Shown: one piece after another, positions 25,444 to 32,586 of the stretch | Position numbering within the stretch: position 1 is the stretch's first letter | How the letters are laid out: every line of letters starts with the position of its first letter | DNA from: an uncultured Muribaculaceae bacterium | GTDB lineage: Bacteria > Bacteroidota > Bacteroidia > Bacteroidales > Muribaculaceae | DNA: 64,000 bases | Direction of reading: 5' to 3' | Assembly: GCA_958436175.1 (NCBI GenBank) | Contig: CAUBJF010000004.1 | Span: 62,001 to 126,000, forward strand | Program-made: the position numbers and the translations under genes | Notes under the pieces: generated by a model | What the model was told of the DNA's origin: nothing | The model's database searches: none | What the model saw: only the letters and a program-made list of their open reading frames with translations

Positions 25444-26304
25444 TTACTGGATGTCGAGAACTTCAACATCGAAAACGAGCATCTCGTTGGGGCCGATGCC
25501 AGCCTGGGGCTGACCGTTGGGTCCGTAAGCGAGGTCGCCGGGGAGGTAGAGAGTGGCTTTGCCGCCCTTGCCGAGAAGCATGAGGCCTTCACGGAAGCCT
25601 GGAACTACGCCCTGAAGGTTGAAGGTGGCGGGACCGCGGTCGCTGGTGCTGTCGAATACATCGCCGTTGATATGACGGCCTGTGTAGTTGACGACAACAG
25701 TGGCGTTTTCACCGGGTTTGTCGCCTTCGCCGGGGAGTTCGATTTTGTAGCTGAGGCCGGAATCGGTTGTCTTGATGTCGGCATCCTTAGCCTTGAGGCC
25801 GGAGATATATTTGTCGGCGGCAGCTCCGTTTTCGACGGCTTCCTTGCTCTCGGAAGCCTCTTTGTTAGCTTCTGCCTGCTTGGCTTCGAAAGCTTTGTTC
25901 ATGAGTTCGCGGAATTCCTGGCTGTACTTCATGATCATGTCCGTATTGGCTGAATCTACGAGGAAGGCAGCCTTGAACTGGTTCATGGCTTCGGCGCGGT
26001 TGAGGTAGATTTTCTGTTCGTCGAGCTGGTTGATTTCGTTGCACATCTGGAGCGCTACCTGCATACCGAGGAGAGTGTTCTCGTCGTCACCGGCACCGAA
26101 GATGATCTGCATGCCACGTAGGAATTCCTTTTTGTCGGGGTTTTCTTTATTCTGGAATTCCATGTTCAGGCTTGTGCCGGCATATCGGCCATAAGCTTCT
26201 GATAGGGAGTCGTTGTAAACTTTTGCGCTATCGTCGCTGGTCTTGTTGCAGGAGATGGCAGCGACGGCGAGGATGGCGGCGGCTCCAAGAATCAATTTCT
26301 TCAT
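25444..26304 (-). CDS. FKBP-type peptidyl-prolyl isomerase lipoprotein (FkpA-like)
   Basis: A 286-residue lipoprotein (lipobox AAISC). After a helical dimerisation-type N-terminal domain (about 25-165) comes an FKBP domain: VVVNYTGRHINGDVFDST, GPATFNL, VVPGFREGL, LPGDLAYG and VFDVEVLDIQ. It catalyses prolyl cis-trans isomerisation and acts as a chaperone in the periplasm or at the membrane. It is the last of three consecutive FKBP genes, starting 30 nt after the previous stop. Confidence 0.94.
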   Translation of the reverse strand: MKKLILGAAAILAVAAISCNKTSDDSAKVYNDSLSEAYGRYAGTSLNMEFQNKENPDKKEFLRGMQIIFGAGDDENTLLGMQVALQMCNEINQLDEQKIYLNRAEAMNQFKAAFLVDSANTDMIMKYSQEFRELMNKAFEAKQAEANKEASESKEAVENGAAADKYISGLKAKDADIKTTDSGLSYKIELPGEGDKPGENATVVVNYTGRHINGDVFDSTSDRGPATFNLQGVVPGFREGLMLLGKGGKATLYLPGDLAYGPNGQPQAGIGPNEMLVFDVEVLDIQ

Positions 26305-26334
26305 GATCTTTGTTTATTTGTTAATTTTAGTTTG

Positions 26335-27003
26335 TTACTTCAGGATATCGACAAGCTCTACTTCGAAGCGTATGGGAGTGTCCGGCGGTATCACATCTCC
26401 GGCTCCGCGGCTTCCGTATGCGGTCGCCGACGGGAGGGTTATGCTGTAGCGTCCGCCAGCCTTCATGTGCGTCAGTGCCTCGGTGAAACCTTTCACAAGG
26501 CTGGAAGCCGGAGTCTCCATAGGGGCATCCTCGGGCCCGATGGAATCGAAGACAGTTCCGTCGGGCAGCATGCCGGTATAACGCATCGAGATACGGTCGG
26601 AGGGCTGTACATTGTCGCCGACACCTTCTATGAGTGTCCGTATCACGACACCTGACGGAAGCACTGTGGCTCCGGGCGCTTCGGCCGCCTTGGCAAGGAA
26701 ATCTTTCTCGACTTTTTCAGAACGCGAGCGCACGGCGTTGCTTATATAGGCTGCCGAAGCACGGTGGGCGGCCTCGTCGTAGGGTGTCGAAAGCTGAGCC
26801 TTGACAGCTTCAACGACGGAGGTACTGTCGAGCTTCAGTCCCTGCGAGGCAAGGTTGCCCAGGACCTGTTCTATCGCTGTCTTGACGTTTGAGGCAATGA
26901 AAGTGCCGACCTCGAGAGTCAGTGAGTCGGCAGGCTCGGCTGCCGATACAGAAACGGCGCCGAGGATACCGACGGATACTATGATGTTGCGGAGTGTTGT
27001 CAT
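26335..27003 (-). CDS. Periplasmic FKBP-type peptidyl-prolyl isomerase (second of three)
   Basis: The 222-residue product from the ATG at 27003 has a signal peptide (NIIVSVGILGAVSVSA) with no lipobox. Helical segment about 25-115, then an FKBP domain: ISMRYTGMLPDGTVFDSI, LVKGFTEAL, ITLPSATAYG and RFEVELVDIL. The start overlaps the upstream FKBP stop by ATGA, indicating translational coupling; the 38 extra residues of the longer frame are the neighbour read out of frame. Several active-site aromatics look less conserved than in the flanking FKBPs, so chaperone function may dominate. Confidence 0.9.
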   Translation of the reverse strand: MTTLRNIIVSVGILGAVSVSAAEPADSLTLEVGTFIASNVKTAIEQVLGNLASQGLKLDSTSVVEAVKAQLSTPYDEAAHRASAAYISNAVRSRSEKVEKDFLAKAAEAPGATVLPSGVVIRTLIEGVGDNVQPSDRISMRYTGMLPDGTVFDSIGPEDAPMETPASSLVKGFTEALTHMKAGGRYSITLPSATAYGSRGAGDVIPPDTPIRFEVELVDILK

Positions 27004-27626
27004 TTGCCGACAACCTCGATGAGGGTGACGTCGAAAATAAGGGTCTGGTTCGGGCCGATAACACCACCGGCACCCTGTGGGCCGTAGGCGAGCTGCGATG
27101 GGATGAACAGACGCCATTTCGAGCCGGCGTTCATGAGCTGAAGGGCTTCTACCCAGCCGGGGATTACCTGTGTGACACCAAAGGTTGCGGGCTCTCCGCG
27201 GTCTTCACTCGAATCAAAGACTGTGCCGTCGATGAGTTTGCCGGTATAGTGGACAGTTACCTGGTCGCCGGGCCCGGGCTTCGGTCCTTTGCCTTCTTCC
27301 AGAACCTCATACTGTAGGCCGGAGGGGAGTACATTGACTTCTGCCCGCTTGCCGTTCGCATCGAGGAATTCCTGGCCGGACTTGGCATTGATTTCGGCCA
27401 TGGCCTTGGCTGCTTCTTCCTGCTTGGCCTGAAGACCCTGGAAGAATGACTGCACTTCGGCTTTGGCTTCCTCGATAGTCATTTTAGGAGCTTCGCCATA
27501 GTAGACTGCGGCTACGCCGTCGGCGAAATCCTGTACACTTATCTTTTCGATGCCGGAGGCGCGGAAGTTGTGCCCCATGCTGAGACCGAGAGCATAGCTC
27601 AGGCGGTCGAATTCTTTAGTATCCAT
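27000..27626 (-). CDS. FKBP-type peptidyl-prolyl isomerase, FklB-like (first of three)
   Basis: A 208-residue protein without a signal peptide. The N-terminal helical domain begins MDTKEFDRLSYALGLSMG, a form typical of FklB/Mip-like proteins. The FKBP domain has VTVHYTGKLIDGTVFDSS, VIPGWVEAL, IPSQLAYGP and LIFDVTLIEV. It is probably cytosolic or exported by a non-classical route. It leads the three-gene FKBP operon. Confidence 0.94.
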   Translation of the reverse strand: MDTKEFDRLSYALGLSMGHNFRASGIEKISVQDFADGVAAVYYGEAPKMTIEEAKAEVQSFFQGLQAKQEEAAKAMAEINAKSGQEFLDANGKRAEVNVLPSGLQYEVLEEGKGPKPGPGDQVTVHYTGKLIDGTVFDSSEDRGEPATFGVTQVIPGWVEALQLMNAGSKWRLFIPSQLAYGPQGAGGVIGPNQTLIFDVTLIEVVGK

Positions 27627-27649
27627 TTCACTTAAATTTTTTCCGGTTG

Positions 27650-27680
27650 CAAATTTAGCGTTTTTCCGCTATTTTACCAA
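27650..27680 (-). promoter_or_regulatory. Promoter of the FKBP operon
   Basis: On the minus strand TTG (27680-27678) and TAAATTTG (27657-27650) are separated by 20 nt. Both match the Bacteroidota consensus. Confidence 0.7.
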
Positions 27681-27714
27681 CGGAATAACAAACAGCTAAG
27701 TCGGAAAGTTCATT

Positions 27715-30546
27715 TTACATCCCCGGAGGCGGCCCCATGGGTCGGCGTCCGCGTCCTGGCGGTGGGCCGGGGAAGTTATGTCCGTCAGAATTACGGTCTT
27801 TCGGCTGATTGCCTTTGCCAAAGGTGTTGAACTTATAGCTGAAGGATACCATGACGTAGCGTGTGAGCGAGTTGTAACGCGAATCATCGATATAGTTGGC
27901 GGTTACGTTGCGGCGTACGTTGGAGCGCTGCCCGAGAATGTCGTAGGCGCGGAGAGTGATGGCAGCGTTGCGTCCGCGGAGGAATTCGTATGCTACAGAT
28001 GCGTTCCACATCCATGTCCTGGTGTCGTAGCCTGCAGAGTAGCCCGATGTCGCGGAGTAGTTGATGTCCGTGCTCAGGGTAATGCCTATAGGAGTGATAT
28101 AGGTCGCGAAGAATGAGCCCCCGTAGCTGTGGACCGTGCGGTTGGCACCGGTCTGGACGCTATTGTGGACGGTCTGGAGGTTGTAGCGGGGACGTAGCTC
28201 GAATTCGAGATTGTCGGGTCGCCAGGCTATGCCCGGGCTCTCACCTATCATCAACGAGCCTGAGCGGTTGCGGAGCGAGTTGTTGTAGCCGACGTTGCTC
28301 GAGTAGGAGACGAAGAGATGGTTGTTGAAGGTGAATGCCTTGTTCCGGAAGGGGAAGGATATCATGTTCATGCCTCTTGCGTTCCATACGCCGTTGACAT
28401 TCTCGTATGTCGTCGTCTGTCCGCCTGTCTCGCGGTCGAAGTCGGTACGCGATATGATGGAATTCTGCTGGTATTGTATGTCGACCATTGCCATTATGGC
28501 GCGTTGTGCATCCTGGTTGAAGTCCTGGAAACGGAGACGTCCGTTGTGGGAGAAGGTTGGTTTCAGCGAAGGATTACCGATTACAACCCGGAGGGGGTCC
28601 GATCTGTCGGCGACAGGCTGCAACTGCGACATCGAGGGCTGCGAGGTGCGCCCGTTGTAGTCGATGTTGATACTGCGGCTCTTGCTCATCTTCATGCGGT
28701 AGCGCAGGAATGGGGCGAAGTTGAGTACGTTGCGCCGTGGTATGTTCTTCTCGGAGTTTATCAGGTTGACGGACTTGGAAGTCTGCGGTACGAGCGACAC
28801 GCCGACATTCAGTTGTCCTTTCTTGGAAACATGACGGTAGCCGAGTCGGATATCCTGACTCATGAAGTCGTTACGGAAGCGGTTGGAGAGGTCTTCGTTG
28901 AATACGAGGTCGGTGCCGACTACGGGTTCTCCGTCCCAGCCGTCGGGGAAGCTGACGGGATGGTCGTAGGTCATCTTGTCGGCATTGTTCCAGCGGTATT
29001 GGAAGCTGTAGGCAAGTGTAAGGAAATTGCCCTTGGTTACATCTCCGATGGGTTCGGTCCAACTCAGTCGTGTGTTGATGCTGTTAGACCATGTATGGTT
29101 GTCGGCGTATTGGTCATAGAGGTCGACAGAGTCGTTGAGAAGGAAGAATTTGTTCCAGGAATATGTGTCGGAATTCTCCCGGACATTGCTGAAGCGGTAG
29201 TTGGCGAATACGGAGAACGCACGACCCGGGCGTGAACGGAACTTATGGTTGTATATGAGTCGGCCTCCGAATTCCACGGAGCTGCCGTCGGAGCTGCTGT
29301 TGTTGAGGCTACGTGTGACGACTTTCGGATTGCGGCCTCCGGCGTATGTGGCTGAAGAATCGGTGCTGTACGAGTCGTTGTAGTTCAGCGATATGTTGGG
29401 ACGGAACTCGAATGTGTTGAATGAGTCGGGGTTCCACTGTATGCGGAAATCTGCCCTGAAATTATGACCTTTGTCGATTGAATATTTGTCGGAGTTCGTC
29501 GTCGAGGTAGAGTCCTCAAAGAGGTACTGACGGTCGGAATGGGTACGGGTGTTACGGTCGGTGTGGCTGTACATCACGTCGCCTCCGATGCGGAATATTT
29601 CTTCTTTGCCAACATTGAAGTTGACGCCGAAAGCCTGCGACGAGGTGATGCCGTTGTCGCCTCCGAAGCGGCGGAAGCGGCCGCCGGCACCGTCGGCGAA
29701 GCCCGGCTCGTTGATGTTGTTGGCTCCTCCGAGGAAGGTAATCTGGTTGCCCCCCCAGAAACGGTTGACTGTAAACGTGCCTTTGTAACGGTCGTCGGTA
29801 CCGTAGCCGAATTCGGCGTTGCCGAACCATCCGTTCTTCATGTCTTTCTTGACCGTGAGGTTGATGACGGTTTCTTCCTCGCCGTCGTCGACGCCCGTGA
29901 GACGTGCCAGGTCGCTCTTACGGTCTACGACCTGGAGCTTCTCGACAATGTTGACAGGCAGGTTCTTCGAGGCAACTGTCGGGTCGTCGCTGAAGAATTC
30001 CTTGCCGTCGACAAGTATCTTGGATACAGTCTTTCCATTTGCTGTAATCTTGCCGTCGCTGCCGACCTCGACACCCGGCAGACGCTTGAGAAGGTCTTCG
30101 ACCACGGCATTGGGCTGCGTCTTGTAGCTCTCGGCGGCGAATTCGACTGTGTCCTCCATCACCTTGACAGGTGTGCGTATGCCCGTGACGGTGGCCTCTT
30201 TCAGCATTATGGCGCTTTCGGATAGCTCGAAAGGTTCGAGACGCATGTTGGCATCGCGGAGCGTGATGTCGCGGGTCTGAGTGGCAAAACCTACATAGGA
30301 TGCTTCAATGATGTACTTGCCGGCCTTGAGGCCTTCGATGGTGTAGTCGCCTTTGTCGTTGGTCACCGCGCCTTTGATGAGAGTGCTGTCTTTCTGGGCG
30401 AGTACGCGCAGGGAGGCTTGTATCAGGGGTTCTTGTGTTGCCGCTTCGAGGATGCGGCCGCGAATTGTCGCTGCCGGAAGCATCGCACTCCCGAACAGCG
30501 ACATTGCAACAAAAACAAAGATGTATTTAATACCTATTGGATTCAT
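27715..30546 (-). CDS. TonB-dependent-type outer membrane beta-barrel protein with carboxypeptidase-like N-terminal domain
   Basis: A 943-residue outer membrane protein. Order: signal peptide (to about residue 26), carboxypeptidase regulatory-like domain (about 27-110, IRGRILEAATQEPLIQASLRV), a plug-like region (about 120-240, DLLKRLPGVEVGSDGKI and ILVDGKEFFSDDP) and a barrel to about 915 (outer membrane protein beta-barrel family). After the last aromatic strand (VMVSFSYKFNTFG) there is an unusual tail of about 30 residues rich in Pro, Gly and Arg, ending RRPMGPPPGM. Function is likely surface transport or adhesion; the substrate is unknown. It lacks a SusD partner. Confidence 0.88.
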   Translation of the reverse strand: MNPIGIKYIFVFVAMSLFGSAMLPAATIRGRILEAATQEPLIQASLRVLAQKDSTLIKGAVTNDKGDYTIEGLKAGKYIIEASYVGFATQTRDITLRDANMRLEPFELSESAIMLKEATVTGIRTPVKVMEDTVEFAAESYKTQPNAVVEDLLKRLPGVEVGSDGKITANGKTVSKILVDGKEFFSDDPTVASKNLPVNIVEKLQVVDRKSDLARLTGVDDGEEETVINLTVKKDMKNGWFGNAEFGYGTDDRYKGTFTVNRFWGGNQITFLGGANNINEPGFADGAGGRFRRFGGDNGITSSQAFGVNFNVGKEEIFRIGGDVMYSHTDRNTRTHSDRQYLFEDSTSTTNSDKYSIDKGHNFRADFRIQWNPDSFNTFEFRPNISLNYNDSYSTDSSATYAGGRNPKVVTRSLNNSSSDGSSVEFGGRLIYNHKFRSRPGRAFSVFANYRFSNVRENSDTYSWNKFFLLNDSVDLYDQYADNHTWSNSINTRLSWTEPIGDVTKGNFLTLAYSFQYRWNNADKMTYDHPVSFPDGWDGEPVVGTDLVFNEDLSNRFRNDFMSQDIRLGYRHVSKKGQLNVGVSLVPQTSKSVNLINSEKNIPRRNVLNFAPFLRYRMKMSKSRSINIDYNGRTSQPSMSQLQPVADRSDPLRVVIGNPSLKPTFSHNGRLRFQDFNQDAQRAIMAMVDIQYQQNSIISRTDFDRETGGQTTTYENVNGVWNARGMNMISFPFRNKAFTFNNHLFVSYSSNVGYNNSLRNRSGSLMIGESPGIAWRPDNLEFELRPRYNLQTVHNSVQTGANRTVHSYGGSFFATYITPIGITLSTDINYSATSGYSAGYDTRTWMWNASVAYEFLRGRNAAITLRAYDILGQRSNVRRNVTANYIDDSRYNSLTRYVMVSFSYKFNTFGKGNQPKDRNSDGHNFPGPPPGRGRRPMGPPPGM

Positions 30547-30550
30547 GTCG

Positions 30551-30581
30551 CAAAATTAAACAGACTATGTCGAAGCGACAA
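30551..30581 (-). promoter_or_regulatory. Promoter of the outer membrane barrel gene, nearly abutting the ATG
   Basis: On the minus strand TTG (30581-30579), a 20-nt spacer, then TAATTTTG (30558-30551). Only 4 nt separate the box from the ATG at 30546, which predicts a leaderless or almost leaderless mRNA. Confidence 0.7.
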
Positions 30582-30653
30582 CAGAGCCTCTACATAAAGG
30601 GGATGACAATAGAAAAACGCCCCGATTTTACCGATAAACGCTCCCGGCACAGC

Positions 30654-30683
30654 TTGCGGACAGGCAGGTATTGATTATCTTTG
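30654..30683 (+). promoter_or_regulatory. Promoter of the PAS-domain gene
   Basis: TTG (30654-30656), a 19-nt spacer, then TATCTTTG (30676-30683). The leader to the ATG at 30710 is about 20 nt. Confidence 0.7.
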
Positions 30684-30709
30684 CAGACTCAATAGAAGAA
30701 TCATAAGAT

Positions 30710-31048
30710 ATGGATATCGATTTCACTCAATGGCCCGGACAAGTGAACTGTGCCATCACTGTATGCGCTGCCGACGGCACAATAGTGTTTATGAATGAAA
30801 AATCCCGTGAGGTTTTCGCCTCGCACGGCGACCTTATCGGGAAAAATCTTTTTGAATGTCACTCGGAGTCTTCGGTCGCTAAGATAAAGCATATGCTCGC
30901 AACGGGCGAAAGCAACGCCTACACCATATCGAAGAGGGGCCAGCGCAAGATGATATACCAGACACCCTGGCGTGTCGGTGGGGAGATTGCCGGGATGGTA
31001 GAGATATCCATGGTAATCCCGGAAGAAATGCCGCACTACATACGCTAA
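30710..31048 (+). CDS. Single PAS-domain protein
   Basis: A 112-residue protein that is essentially one PAS fold: ITVCAADGTIVFMNEKSREVF, here as ITVCAADGTI and VFMNEKSREVF, then IGKNLFECH and the late strand GGEIAGMVEISMVIP. No output domain, signal peptide or membrane segment is present. Stand-alone PAS proteins of this kind bind small ligands or cofactors and may act as sensors in trans. Its stop overlaps the convergent hydrolase gene by 4 nt. Confidence 0.82.
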   Translation: MDIDFTQWPGQVNCAITVCAADGTIVFMNEKSREVFASHGDLIGKNLFECHSESSVAKIKHMLATGESNAYTISKRGQRKMIYQTPWRVGGEIAGMVEISMVIPEEMPHYIR

Positions 31049-32295
31049 TCAAGCCAGCCCTTGGCTTTGAAGACGGAGTCGACCTTAGTGGCTGTTTCGC
31101 GTAGGTCGAAGTCGTTTCTGTTGGCGAAAATTACGTAGCTGACACCTTTTTCGGGGTATGAGCTTTCAATTGTGGCAAAGCCGCCGTTGTTGCTGAGATG
31201 GTAGACTTTGCGGGGATAACCCGGCAGCATCTTAGTCGCTATTCCGAGTCCATAATATGAAAAGGGAATTGTCTTTTCCATCGCGATAACAGGCTTGCAT
31301 AGCTCGTCGTAAGTCTTGCGGCTTATGATTCTGCCTCCCTGGACGGCTCTTATAAAGCGCATGTAGTCGCGTGCCGACGAACAGGCTGCACGGTCGGCCT
31401 TTGTGAGGAAGAATTCCGTCTCTCCGAAGTCTTTCTCATCCCATTTCCCGTCGCTGCTCCTGAACGTGACTGGCTCTTTTGCCGGGTCCGCACGCTCGTA
31501 GCCGTGGGCAAGACGAGGGTTGTCGGTTGTGAGTCCGTAATAGAAGGTGTCGTGCATGCCGAGTGGTTCGAAGAAATTGCGGTACATCCAGTCGTCGTAG
31601 TTCTCGCCGGTCACACGTTCTATGATGGGGACCAGCAGGAGGTACGAGGCATCGTCACGGTCGTAATACTCGCCGGGAGCATGGTCGACAGATGCAAGGT
31701 GATTGAATATGTGCATATATTCCTTGACGGTACCGTAGAGACGGTAGTCGGGGCTGCAGTTGAATACGGAGAGGTTCTGGTCGAGGTATTTGTCCCATTC
31801 TTCTTCGTTTCGCGGACGTAGGTCGGGGAGTCCCGAGGTGTGCGACAAAAGGTGACGGATTGTTATTTTTTTGAAGAAAGTATCGGGTAGGTCTGGAAAA
31901 AAGTCGGTGATAGTGTCATCGAGACTCAGTCGTCCTTCTTCAGCGAGCTTGGCAATCGCCGTAGAGGTGAACAGCTTGGTAGCCGCTGCCAGGTTGTAGA
32001 TTGTGCTGTCGGTGGAATGGAGGTGCGTATCGAGATTGGAAAGCCCGAAGCCACGGTCGTACACGACAGTGCTGTCGCGGGTCACCATGACGATAGCACC
32101 AGGCTCGTTGTCGGCGAACATGCTTGAGAATAAGCTGTCGAGGGGTGCCGTTATTTCGCAGTCAGGGATGCCTGCGCTCTCGGATTGCCCGCAACTTATG
32201 ACGCAGACCAGCGACAAGACTATGGCGGCGATATCTGTATATAATGGGAATGTACGACCTTTCGCACGGTTCCTCTGATTCTGTTTCCTTTCCAT
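31045..32295 (-). CDS. Serine hydrolase of the beta-lactamase/penicillin-binding fold, lipoprotein
   Basis: A 416-residue product from the ATG at 32295. A hydrophobic segment with a lipobox (LVCVISC) lies near residues 26-36. The fold is class C beta-lactamase-like: the SxxK-type region is AAATKLFTSTAIAKLAEEG (Thr-Lys in place of the usual Ser-x-x-Lys order needs checking), followed by TIRHLLSHTSGLPDL, the YxN-like YDRDDASYLLL region and late NNGGFATIES (HxG-like). Such proteins are esterases, D-aminopeptidases or peptidoglycan carboxypeptidases more often than true beta-lactamases. The upstream ATG at 32316 lies beyond the predicted transcription start and is rejected. Confidence 0.82.
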   Translation of the reverse strand: MERKQNQRNRAKGRTFPLYTDIAAIVLSLVCVISCGQSESAGIPDCEITAPLDSLFSSMFADNEPGAIVMVTRDSTVVYDRGFGLSNLDTHLHSTDSTIYNLAAATKLFTSTAIAKLAEEGRLSLDDTITDFFPDLPDTFFKKITIRHLLSHTSGLPDLRPRNEEEWDKYLDQNLSVFNCSPDYRLYGTVKEYMHIFNHLASVDHAPGEYYDRDDASYLLLVPIIERVTGENYDDWMYRNFFEPLGMHDTFYYGLTTDNPRLAHGYERADPAKEPVTFRSSDGKWDEKDFGETEFFLTKADRAACSSARDYMRFIRAVQGGRIISRKTYDELCKPVIAMEKTIPFSYYGLGIATKMLPGYPRKVYHLSNNGGFATIESSYPEKGVSYVIFANRNDFDLRETATKVDSVFKAKGWLD

Positions 32296-32302
32296 TGTTC
32301 TA

Positions 32303-32333
32303 CAAATGTATGTCAATGTTTGTCCACAGGCAA
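32303..32333 (-). promoter_or_regulatory. Promoter of the serine hydrolase gene
   Basis: On the minus strand TTG (32333-32331), a 20-nt spacer, then TACATTTG (32310-32303). The ATG at 32295 is only 7 nt downstream of the box. Confidence 0.7.
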
Positions 32334-32453
32334 GCTCTTAACTCAATCTTGCACGGTTTGTGTCTGTTTTGTCAAGCTTGTTTTCGTTCTGTGACCGATG
32401 CTACAACTAATAGAAACATTATACGCATATGGAGGGGGCAAATATCAAATAAA

Positions 32454-32486
32454 TTTGGATTTGCGCACGACTTGTTCGTACCTTTG
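32454..32486 (+). promoter_or_regulatory. Promoter of the thiamine uptake operon
   Basis: TTTG (32454-32457), a 21-nt spacer, then TACCTTTG (32479-32486). It lies directly upstream of the TPP riboswitch. The upstream part (32445-32465) is identical over 21 bp to the promoter at 36604-36624. Confidence 0.75.
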
Positions 32487-32494
32487 CGCAATAA

Positions 32495-32580
32495 TAGGGG
32501 TGCGTCCGTTGGCCTCCAGGGCATCGGAAGCTGAGATTACACCCTCGAACCTGATCCGGTTAGTACCGGCGTAGTGAAAT
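32495..32580 (+). ncRNA. TPP (THI-box) riboswitch
   Basis: The order of conserved elements fits the thiamine pyrophosphate aptamer: GGGGTGC (32497-32503), CTGAGA (32531-32536) followed by TTACACCC, then GAACCTGATCCGGTTAGTACC and GGCGTAGTGAA at the 3' side. It ends 6 nt before the ATG of a TonB-dependent receptor, so control is probably at translation initiation. High TPP should repress the downstream uptake genes. Confidence 0.93.
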
Positions 32581-32586
32581 ATTGAA

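Noticed and set aside
30701..31036. 111-codon minus-strand frame opposite the PAS gene
   Set aside because: Shadow of a coherent PAS domain preceded by a promoter on the other strand.
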